The notes beneath the pieces are model-generated. The model did not search any database. It was not told where the DNA came from and worked only from the letters and a program-made list of their open reading frames with translations. Both the position numbers and the translations under genes were made by a program. DNA of 8,076 nt, taken from the NCBI GenBank assembly GCA_964470915.1, contig CAYYEM010000062.1, forward strand, positions 1 to 8,076. The letters run 5' to 3'. Position 1 is the stretch's first letter. Each line of letters starts with the position of its first letter. The stretch comes from CAYPXN01 sp964470915. GTDB taxonomy: Bacteria > UBA10199 > JADFYH01. This document shows, piece by piece, positions 1 through 5,095 of the stretch.

Positions 1-120
1 CTACCGCCTCCTCCTGTTCCTCAAGTCATTGATCCCCCTACAAATAATGCCCCTCTTCCTAAATCAGGAATCTCTGATTCAGTCAGAACAGAAAGTACTT
101 TTTTAATTAATGGGCCTTAA
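1..120 (+). CDS. C-terminal end of an unidentified gene, 5' part outside the window
   Basis: Frame 1 is open from the first base to a TAA at 118-120, giving 39 residues. The tail starts with a proline-rich stretch (LPPPPVPQVIDPP) and ends STFLINGP. No domain can be recognised in so short a piece. A proline-rich, low-complexity tail would suit a secreted or envelope protein, but that is a guess. It converges on hisS, and a large palindrome begins 3 nt after the stop. The reading frame could be spurious, since 39 codons is short. Its abrupt stop right before the palindrome supports a real gene end. Confidence 0.45.
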   Translation, partial: LPPPPVPQVIDPPTNNAPLPKSGISDSVRTESTFLINGP

Positions 121-123
121 AAA

Positions 124-248
124 GTTGTCCCTCAAAAATACCCAAGATACAAGGCGCCCGCAAACGAGCAACCGGAGCGTATACAGATATATGTGAGGAT
201 TGCGAGCGCAGCGGGCAACGAAGTAGATTGGTATTTTTCTGGGGCAAC
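124..248. repeat. 125-bp imperfect palindrome between convergent genes (MITE/REP-like, possible bidirectional terminator)
   Basis: The outer arms 124-142 and 230-248 are inverted copies matching at 16 of 19 positions (GTTGTCCC..AAAAATACC against GGTATTTTT..GGGGCAAC). Inside them GCCCGC (155-160) pairs with GCGGGC (210-215). The centre near 178-192 is again roughly self-complementary (CGTATA, loop, TATATG). The whole unit would fold into one long interrupted hairpin on either strand. It fills the space between the left-edge gene and the hisS stop. Its GC content is higher than that of the flanks. The shape resembles dispersed miniature palindromic elements found between convergent genes. It may also end transcription from both sides. 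Only one copy is visible in this window. Confidence 0.6.
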
Positions 249-254
249 TAAAAA

Positions 255-1520
255 TTATCGGAGTGATGCTGGAAATAAATTCTCAAAATAAGCAATCACC
301 GAATCAATTGGAATTTCTTTCTGGACTTGGGTTTTCATATCTTTCAACTGAACTTTAGCCGCTTTCAATTCATTATCACCTACAATAATTGCATAGTCTG
401 CATTCAGTTTATCGGCATGTTTCAAAAGATTTTTCAAAGACTGGGAATCAAAATCAGTGAGAGCGATAAAAGCATTTCTTCTTAAATGAGATAGAGTCTC
501 CAAACCCCAAGACTGTGCAGCTTCCCCTAAACAAGCCAAGAAAATACGCGGGCGAGTGCTCTGTTGTTCTCCCTGGCTTGATAACAAAGTGACCAAACGC
601 TCTACCCCTATCGCAAAACCAATCCCTGGCACAGCAGGTCCACCCAAATCTTTCACTAAGTCGTCGTAGCGCCCACCTCCTGCCACTGCATTCTGGGCGC
701 CCAAATCACCACTCAAAAATTCAAAAGCAGTTCGTTCGTAATAATCCAAACCCCTCACCATACGTGGATTGACTTCGTAAGGAATCCCTAATTTTCTCAA
801 ACCTTGCTGGACACCTTCAAAATGACTCACACATTCTTCACATAAACTCTCAAACATTGCAGGAGCTGTTTGAGTCAGTTGAGCACAAGTTTCATTTTTA
901 CAATCCAAAGCACGTAAAGGATTCTTTGAAATTCTTTTTTGACAATCTCCACAAAGTTTCGGACTCAAGGGTTCCAAAAACTTTAAAAGCGACTGTCGAT
1001 ACTCTGGGCGACAGGCTTTGCACCCTAAAGAATTAAGATGCAAAGATACTTTTTTAATCCCCAACTTTTGAAAAATTTCATGAGCCAGTGAAATGAGCTC
1101 GGCATCCACCAAAGCATGCTTAGCTCTAAAAATTTCTGCTCCTATTTGGTGGAACTGTCTATAGCGACCTTTTTGTGGTCTTTCATAACGAAACATGGGG
1201 CCTAAATAATAAAAACGATCGTACTCTGCATTTGCCACATAATGTTCAATATAAGCTCGAACTATAGAAGCAGTTCCTTCAGGACGCAGAGCAAGTTTAC
1301 GCCCCTTGCGATCTTGAAAAGCGTACATTTCTTTTTCAACAATATCGCTTGTTGAGCCTACACTTCGGGTAAAAAGAACCTCCTCTTCGAGCGGAGGCGT
1401 TCTTAATTCATAAAAGTGGGCATTCTCAAACACTTCTCTCGCCACCTTTTCTACCCGATGCCATAAAGCAATTTCGGGTGGACCCACATCATGCATGCCT
1501 TTTACAGAGGTAATTTTCAT
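255..1520 (-). CDS. hisS: Histidyl-tRNA synthetase
   Basis: This class II aminoacyl-tRNA synthetase charges tRNA-His with histidine in the cytoplasm. All family landmarks are present in 421 residues, the usual length. Motif 1 lies around YELRTPPLEEEVLFTRSVG (37-55). ALRPEGTASIVRAY follows (77-90). Motif 2 is FRYERPQKGRYRQFHQ (110-125). The histidine-specific RGLDYYERTAFEF is at 256-268, and motif 3 is GIGFAIGVERL (299-309). The domain between motif 2 and RGLDYY carries eight cysteines (167, 170, 190, 193, 207, 212, 227, 230), three of the pairs as CxxC, a pattern seen in many bacterial HisRS. A C-terminal anticodon-binding domain follows. The start lies 11 nt after the stop of the upstream TPR gene, with no clear Shine-Dalgarno, so it probably depends on translational coupling. 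It is the last gene of the minus-strand block and runs into the palindrome at 124-248. Confidence 0.97.
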   Translation of the reverse strand: MKITSVKGMHDVGPPEIALWHRVEKVAREVFENAHFYELRTPPLEEEVLFTRSVGSTSDIVEKEMYAFQDRKGRKLALRPEGTASIVRAYIEHYVANAEYDRFYYLGPMFRYERPQKGRYRQFHQIGAEIFRAKHALVDAELISLAHEIFQKLGIKKVSLHLNSLGCKACRPEYRQSLLKFLEPLSPKLCGDCQKRISKNPLRALDCKNETCAQLTQTAPAMFESLCEECVSHFEGVQQGLRKLGIPYEVNPRMVRGLDYYERTAFEFLSGDLGAQNAVAGGGRYDDLVKDLGGPAVPGIGFAIGVERLVTLLSSQGEQQSTRPRIFLACLGEAAQSWGLETLSHLRRNAFIALTDFDSQSLKNLLKHADKLNADYAIIVGDNELKAAKVQLKDMKTQVQKEIPIDSVIAYFENLFPASLR

Positions 1521-1531
1521 AAAACTAAAAA

Positions 1532-2377
1532 CTATTCTTTCTTATCTGCATTTATCTCCGCTGGATTTTCTACGGGTGTTTCCACAGCCATTTCAGCGAG
1601 CTTTTTTTCTTCTTTCTTTTTCTGATCATGCTCGAGTATTTCAAGGGCCTTTTCTCGAATCTTTTCAAAATCACCCTCTTTTTCGAGTTTGTATTTCTCT
1701 ATTTTTTTAATAGCAGCTTCAGGATTATGATTTTTGAGATGAAGAATACAAATTTCCCTTAACAGGTTTTTATCTTGGGGTCGGCGAAAAAAGATTTTTT
1801 CTAAAACTTCCACTAATAAACCGAGCTGTTTCCCACCTTCTTCTTTTAATTGAGTTCCAATTTTCTCGTATTCTTTCAACGCTTCATTTTGCAAACCTTG
1901 ATTGAAATAGATCTCTGCAAGCCTCATTCTGTTTGAAACATCTTCAGGATCTGTTTCTACCATCTTCTGAGCCATTTCGAGGACTTTTTCCTTTTCTCCA
2001 TGGTTCTGATAATAATGAATTACAATCAAATATTGATTGATTGAATCCTTCGTTAAACCCAGTTGCTTATAAAGCTCTGCTAATTTTTCATTAAAAACAA
2101 CCGATCCAGGAGACATGCGAATCATGTTTTTATAAATTGCAACTGCCTTGAGATAAAAACCTTCCTGAGTATACGCTTCAGCAACTTCTGTAAAAACTTC
2201 GATTCCCTTGGGAATATCTTTCATCCGAAAATATAACTCTCCCAAGCGAATTTTTAATCGTAGATCCTGCGGATTGGCTTGAGTATTAGCCAAAACTTCT
2301 TTCAGTTCTTTTTCAAATTTATTTTTTTGAAAAAGACCCTTCATTTGATCTACAAAACTTTTTTTGGTATTTTCCAT
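1532..2377 (-). CDS. Tetratricopeptide-repeat protein of unknown function
   Basis: This 281-residue protein is mostly helical repeats. TPR-like units are visible roughly at 36-70 (LRLKIRLGELYFRMKDIPKG), 70-90 (EGFYLKAVAIYKNM), 93-125 (FNEKLAELYKQLGLTKDSINQY) and 147-180 (VSNRMRLAEIYFNQGLQNEA). TPR proteins act as protein-binding scaffolds, and no enzymatic motif is seen. The last 40 residues are rich in Lys and Glu (KKKEEKKLAEMAVE) and are probably disordered or coiled. There is no signal peptide or membrane segment, so a cytoplasmic location is likely. It sits 9 nt after aroQ and 11 nt before hisS, so it is in the operon. Its ATG has no recognisable Shine-Dalgarno. A second, smaller TPR-like protein lies two genes upstream, and the two may work together. 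Its role is not known to me. Confidence 0.85.
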   Translation of the reverse strand: MENTKKSFVDQMKGLFQKNKFEKELKEVLANTQANPQDLRLKIRLGELYFRMKDIPKGIEVFTEVAEAYTQEGFYLKAVAIYKNMIRMSPGSVVFNEKLAELYKQLGLTKDSINQYLIVIHYYQNHGEKEKVLEMAQKMVETDPEDVSNRMRLAEIYFNQGLQNEALKEYEKIGTQLKEEGGKQLGLLVEVLEKIFFRRPQDKNLLREICILHLKNHNPEAAIKKIEKYKLEKEGDFEKIREKALEILEHDQKKKEEKKLAEMAVETPVENPAEINADKKE

Positions 2378-2386
2378 AGAAAGGAA

Positions 2387-2707
2387 CTATTTTAATAAAC
2401 TGAGCAAAGCTCTCAAGCCCAAGAGATAGCTTTCTGCTCCAAAGCCCGAAACTTGCCCTCTCGCTACAGGCGCAATCATGGAATGATGTCTAAACGCTTC
2501 TCTCTGATAAATATTACTTAAATGAACTTCCACAACCGGAATATCAACNNNNNNNNNNNNNNNNNNNNNNNNNNNNNNNNNNNNNNNNNNNNNNNNNNNN
2601 NNNNNNNNNNNNNNNNNNNNNNNNNNNNNNNNNNNNNNNNNNNNNNNNAGCAAGTTCAGATTAGGGCCATGTAAAATCAAAACTTTTTTCAATTTAGTGG
2701 ATTTCAT
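2387..2707 (-). CDS. aroQ: 3-dehydroquinate dehydratase, type II, interrupted by an assembly gap
   Basis: Type II dehydroquinase converts 3-dehydroquinate to 3-dehydroshikimate in the shikimate pathway. It is a small dodecameric cytoplasmic enzyme. The visible N-terminus has the family signature ILHGPNLNL, and the base pair before the gap (CTN) adds a further Leu. The visible C-terminus has PVVEVHLSNIYQREAFRHHS, then PVARGQVSGFGAESYLLGLRAL, both typical. The middle, which normally holds the catalytic Tyr region (LGxREPxxYG) and the INPGAYTHTS segment, is hidden by 100 N. Type II enzymes are about 145 residues and only about 73 are visible here, so roughly 70 residues (about 215 nt) should be missing. 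The 100-N filler is therefore a placeholder, and the 106-residue reading is not the true length. The start overlaps the stop of the upstream small TPR gene by 14 nt, which suggests translational coupling. Confidence 0.95.
   Translation of the reverse strand: MKSTKLKKVLILHGPNLNLXXXXXXXXXXXXXXXXXXXXXXXXXXXXXXXXXXVDIPVVEVHLSNIYQREAFRHHSMIAPVARGQVSGFGAESYLLGLRALLSLLK
2549..2648. other. Assembly gap, 100 N inside aroQ
   Basis: Exactly 100 undetermined bases, the customary filler for a scaffold gap of unknown size. The flanks belong to the two ends of one aroQ gene, so the join itself is right. Comparison with the normal length of type II dehydroquinases suggests about 215 nt are really missing. 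That the frame happens to be kept through the filler carries no information. Confidence 0.98.
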
Positions 2708-3101
2708 ACTTTCGCTCTTGAATTTTCATTAATAAATCATTCAAAACTGCTAATCTTCTATCTTTTTCATGATCTTGGGGAACAATTTCCATTACTTGGC
2801 TTTGCTTTTGTTCTTCTTCTTTAATTTCAAGTGCTTCAAAAGTAATTCCAGGTTCTGTAATCTCATCTTCAAAATGTGCCGGGGAATCAACCTCTCCCAC
2901 TACTTGTTTTTGATAGGCTGGCACATTTTCAGGAATATGACCTTTCCGAATTCCTTCTAATAAAAGCTGGGCTTTTTGATTTTCAGGCTGCTTAGAAATT
3001 ATTTCTTCACATAATTTCGTTGCATAATAAACTTGCCCTTGAGCATGGAGAATTTTCACCATCGTTTGAGTGTGAAAAACTTGATCTAATTCAAATGACA
3101 T
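2694..3101 (-). CDS. Small single-TPR protein, function unknown
   Basis: This 135-residue protein has one TPR-like helical hairpin near its N-terminus (about 12-50: MVKILHAQGQVYYATKLCEEIISKQPE in two adjoining stretches, then KAQLLLEGIRKG). An acidic linker follows (about 65-100, rich in Glu with EDEITEP and EIKEEEQK). It ends in a short amphipathic helix (VLNDLLMKIQERKYEI). No catalytic motif, signal peptide or membrane segment is seen. The start is well supported by a strong Shine-Dalgarno (GGGAGGAG at 3105-3112, spacing about 3-5 nt). It begins 33 nt after aroB and overlaps the start of aroQ by 14 nt, so it is co-transcribed with shikimate genes. It may be a partner of the larger TPR protein at 1532-2377, but this is inference only. 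Confidence 0.8.
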   Translation of the reverse strand: MSFELDQVFHTQTMVKILHAQGQVYYATKLCEEIISKQPENQKAQLLLEGIRKGHIPENVPAYQKQVVGEVDSPAHFEDEITEPGITFEALEIKEEEQKQSQVMEIVPQDHEKDRRLAVLNDLLMKIQERKYEIH

Positions 3102-3134
3102 TCGCTCCTCCCATCTCTTGACTAGATATCTTCC

Positions 3135-4223
3135 TTATTCCTTACTTAAATAATCTTCTAATTTTTCACCCACTTGATTAATTGATAATTTTTGAGTGGT
3201 AACCATTCCAATTTTCTTAATCAGCACGTATCGAATCTTTCCCTTTACCATCTTTTTATCACGAGCCATCACCTGAAGGTAGGCATTTTTTGAATAGGGA
3301 GGAATTTGATGAGGCAAACCCATTTCATGGATTAAATTCATCAAGCGATCGACAGTCCATGTTTTAGTAAGCCCCAAAGACTCTGAAAGTTGCACAGCAA
3401 AAGCCATCCCTACTGCTACCGCCTCTCCGTGAGAATAGCGATGATAACCTGACAAAGTCTCAACAGCATGCCCTAAAGTATGACCAAAGTTTAAAATAGA
3501 ACGAATCCCAAAAGTTTCTTTTTCATCCCGCTCAACGATATTTGCCTTAATTTTAACACACTCTTTCACAACTTTTTTAAGCAGAAATGAGTCCAACTGT
3601 AAAAAAGGGCTTACTTTTTTCTCGAGAGTGGAAAACAAAGATTCACTCGCAATAGCACCATATTTAATCACCTCAGCTGTGCCACACAGCACTTCACGTT
3701 GCGGAAGTGTTTTTAAAACAGATACATCAATATAAACCATCTTTGGTTGATAAAAAGCTCCAATCAAGTTTTTGCCTGCAGGCAAATCAACTCCCGTTTT
3801 ACCTCCCACGCTTGAGTCAACCTGGGCTAATAAAGTGGTCGGCACCTGAATTAAGGGCAAACCCCTGAGATAAGTTGCTGCAGCAAAGCCTGCCACATCA
3901 CCGACAACCCCACCTCCTAAAGCAATTACAGGAGTTGAACGGTCTACTTTACATTTGAGAAATTCTTTATAGAGTTTTTCAACTGTTTGTAGAGTTTTAT
4001 ACTTTTCTCCATCAGGAATATGTAGGGTGTGAACCTTTCCCAAACCTTTGAGTTCTTTTTTAAAACTGGCACCATGGAGTTTGTCTACGATTGGATTTGT
4101 AATAATCACCCAATGAGAACTTTCAAAATGCCGATTTAAAGCCTGAGCAAATGAAGCTTTTTTTCCATCTGAAAAATAAATGGGATAATCTTCTTGATCT
4201 AAATGAACATGTACACGATCCAT
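3135..4223 (-). CDS. aroB: 3-dehydroquinate synthase
   Basis: AroB cyclises DAHP to 3-dehydroquinate, the second step of the shikimate pathway, with NAD and a divalent metal (Zn or Co) in the cytoplasm. The 362 residues match the family length. Visible landmarks are DGEKYKTL (71-78), the NAD-binding glycine motif GGGVVGDVAGFAAATYLRG (103-121), QVPTTLLAQVDSSVGGKTG (126-144) and KNLIGAFYQP (151-160). The three metal ligands are E184 in GTAEVIKYG, H248 in NFGHTLGHA and H265 in SHGEA. The start is directly after a relic of an aroK 3' end, whose stop is 9 nt from this ATG. The Shine-Dalgarno is weak (AAGG about 15 nt upstream). Ancestrally it was probably coupled to aroK. It is now separated from it by 253 nt of repeats with stable hairpins, which may alter its expression. 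Confidence 0.97.
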   Translation of the reverse strand: MDRVHVHLDQEDYPIYFSDGKKASFAQALNRHFESSHWVIITNPIVDKLHGASFKKELKGLGKVHTLHIPDGEKYKTLQTVEKLYKEFLKCKVDRSTPVIALGGGVVGDVAGFAAATYLRGLPLIQVPTTLLAQVDSSVGGKTGVDLPAGKNLIGAFYQPKMVYIDVSVLKTLPQREVLCGTAEVIKYGAIASESLFSTLEKKVSPFLQLDSFLLKKVVKECVKIKANIVERDEKETFGIRSILNFGHTLGHAVETLSGYHRYSHGEAVAVGMAFAVQLSESLGLTKTWTVDRLMNLIHEMGLPHQIPPYSKNAYLQVMARDKKMVKGKIRYVLIKKIGMVTTQKLSINQVGEKLEDYLSKE

Positions 4224-4232
4224 AATACTTCA

Positions 4233-4277
4233 CTAACCTTTCAATTTTTCTAAAATCTTTTTTACCACTTAGGCTAT
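4233..4277 (-). pseudogene. Relic aroK 3' end, copy 1 (adjacent to aroB)
   Basis: Read on the minus strand this 45-nt piece translates as IA*VVKKILEKLKG followed by a stop. It matches the last 15 codons of the live aroK (IDEVVKKILEKLKD). Against the live copy, the block from GTG to the stop differs at six bases: four are silent third-position changes, one swaps TAG for TAA, and one gives Gly for Asp. An in-frame TAA replaces the Glu codon near its start. Such a pattern means that it diverged while still coding, so it is probably the original end of aroK or of an orthologue. It ends 9 nt before the aroB ATG, a normal operon spacing. Confidence 0.8.
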
Positions 4278-4354
4278 TCATGGGGCTAGCGTCGCCCCCT
4301 CTACGGGCAAAGCCCGCAGAGTCTCCCCCTCAACAGGCTATCGCCTGTCTTTCA
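4278..4354. repeat. 77-nt three-hairpin element, copy B
   Basis: The unit contains three consecutive inverted repeats. GGGGC (4282-4286) pairs with GCCCC (4294-4298). CTCT-A-CGGGC (4299-4308) pairs across AAA with GCCCG-C-AGAG (4312-4321), with one mismatch. ACAGGC (4333-4338) pairs across TATC with GCCTGT (4343-4348). The motif CCCCCTC occurs twice. It is far richer in GC than the neighbourhood and has no reading frame of note. The compact palindromic make-up resembles dispersed REP or palindromic elements. It is identical to copy A. Confidence 0.85.
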
Positions 4355-4399
4355 TTAATCCTTTAATTTCTCCAAAATCTTTTTTACCACTTCGGCTAT
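4355..4399 (-). pseudogene. Relic aroK 3' end, copy 2 (chimeric)
   Basis: On the minus strand it reads IAEVVKKILEKLKD and a TAA stop. From the Glu codon onward it is identical to the live aroK end. Its first two codons (ATA GCC) match copy 1 instead of the live gene (ATA GAT). So it looks like a recombinant: the left part from copy 1 and the right part from the live tail. It has no start codon and is not expressed as a gene. Confidence 0.8.
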
Positions 4400-4476
4400 T
4401 CATGGGGCTAGCGTCGCCCCCTCTACGGGCAAAGCCCGCAGAGTCTCCCCCTCAACAGGCTATCGCCTGTCTTTCA
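4400..4476. repeat. 77-nt three-hairpin element, copy A (directly after aroK stop)
   Basis: Base for base the same as copy B by eye, shifted by 122 nt. Hairpins lie at 4404-4420, 4421-4443 and 4455-4470. It begins immediately after the aroK stop codon in the direction of transcription, so the aroK mRNA would carry these stem-loops in its 3' region. None of the stems is followed by a run of T on the minus strand, so it is not a classical Rho-independent terminator. It could still protect the mRNA 3' end or weaken read-through to aroB. Confidence 0.85.
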
Positions 4477-4995
4477 TTAATCCTTTAATTTCTCCAAAAT
4501 CTTTTTTACCACTTCATCTATTGCCAACCCCGTCGTATCGACCTGGGCTTTGACTTTCGAATAAATGGAATCTCTTTCTTGCATCAATTTACGAATTTTT
4601 TTCTTTCGATCTCCACCTGCTAATAGAGGTCTTTCATTTCCATGCCCCAAACGATTTGCAATTTCATCTACTGTAGCCGTCAAATGAACCATCATGCCTG
4701 CAAACTGAAGCAAATCAAATGTCTCTTGATTGAGAATCGCTCCGCCTCCCACAGAAAGAACTGTATTGGGCTGTTGAGCAAGGCGAGCAATGGTTTCTTT
4801 TTCAAGCTGACGAAAATAAGGCTCGCCTTCACTTTCAAAAATTTGCTGCACACTCCTACCTTGGCGAGATTCAATTTCACGATCACTATCGATAAAAGCA
4901 TAACCCAAGGTTCTAGCTAGTGCCTGACCTGCTGCGGTTTTTCCAGTACCCATGAAACCAGTCAGCACTATCAAAGTTGGAATCTTTTTCATCAT
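4477..4995 (-). CDS. aroK: Shikimate kinase
   Basis: It phosphorylates shikimate at the 3-hydroxyl with ATP, a cytoplasmic step of chorismate synthesis. At 172 residues it has normal length. The P-loop is GFMGTGKT (13-20). The shikimate-binding and Mg-binding region is FIDSDREIE (34-42, D36 and D38). FRQLEKE (61-67) holds the conserved Arg62. SVGGGAI (81-87) is the glycine motif, NERPLL (120-125) is the lid with Arg122, and ERDSIY (140-145) follows. The start is a double ATG (4990-4995) right behind a hairpin and T-run; the only Shine-Dalgarno-like AAGGA lies 14 nt upstream within that hairpin. The C-terminal 15 codons are part of the 122-bp repeat and may be a replacement tail brought in by recombination. 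The aroK/aroL distinction cannot be made from sequence alone. Confidence 0.95.
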   Translation of the reverse strand: MMKKIPTLIVLTGFMGTGKTAAGQALARTLGYAFIDSDREIESRQGRSVQQIFESEGEPYFRQLEKETIARLAQQPNTVLSVGGGAILNQETFDLLQFAGMMVHLTATVDEIANRLGHGNERPLLAGGDRKKKIRKLMQERDSIYSKVKAQVDTTGLAIDEVVKKILEKLKD

Positions 4996-4996
4996 T

Positions 4997-5042
4997 AAAA
5001 AAATCCGTTTCCTTATCGAGAATCTTAAGGCGAACGGATTTT
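4997..5042 (-). terminator. Terminator or attenuator hairpin overlapping the aroK translation start
   Basis: AAAATCCGTT (5000-5009) and CCTTA (5011-5015) pair with TAAGG (5026-5030) and AACGGATTTT (5033-5042). This leaves a 10-nt loop and a small internal loop. Read on the minus strand the stem runs into seven T (5003-4997), and the aroK ATG starts one base later. The stem holds the only AAGGA-like ribosome site. It can therefore end aroC transcripts and also mask aroK initiation. Confidence 0.7.
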
Positions 5043-5077
5043 AAAAAAGTTTACAGACCCGTTCGTGCAGAGGGTCT
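5043..5077 (-). terminator. Weak hairpin plus T-run after aroC
   Basis: AGACCC (5055-5060) pairs with GGGTCT (5072-5077). On the minus strand a run of six T follows (5048-5043), but it starts about 6 nt after the stem, so termination would be inefficient. Together with the hairpin at 4997-5042 it forms a tandem pair in the 100-nt aroC-aroK spacer. Confidence 0.4.
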
Positions 5078-5095
5078 CGAAGCACAAAGAATCTG

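Larger units (their letters stand above)
4233..4521. repeat. Tandem direct repeat, 122-bp period, about 2.4 copies, built from aroK 3' end plus hairpin element
   Basis: Three copies of the 45-nt aroK end (4233-4277, 4355-4399, and 4477-4521 inside the live gene) alternate with two identical 77-nt spacers (4278-4354 and 4400-4476). The copies are offset by exactly 122 nt. The repeat fills nearly all of the 253-nt gap between the aroK stop and the aroB start. No promoter or further gene was recognised inside it. Confidence 0.93.

Noticed and set aside
1495..1710. Plus-strand open frame of 71 codons over the hisS/TPR junction
   Set aside because: It lies opposite two well-supported genes, has no recognisable domain, and its Phe/Leu-rich content is just the reverse of Lys/Glu-rich codons.
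2769..2960. Plus-strand 63-codon frame over the small TPR gene
   Set aside because: It mirrors a Glu/Gln-rich acidic linker on the other strand; no ribosome site or domain seen.
4233..4521. CRISPR array
   Set aside because: The unit is 122 bp with identical 77-nt parts and coding-derived 45-nt parts; there are no short repeats with variable spacers.
4642..4920. Plus-strand 92-codon and minus-strand 69-codon frames inside aroK
   Set aside because: Both are out of frame with a clear shikimate kinase whose motifs are all intact.
5019..5031. 13-mer AGAATCTTAAGGC shared in inverted orientation with 6391-6403
   Set aside because: A 13-base match in either orientation is about what chance gives in 8 kb, and the two sites sit in unrelated hairpins.
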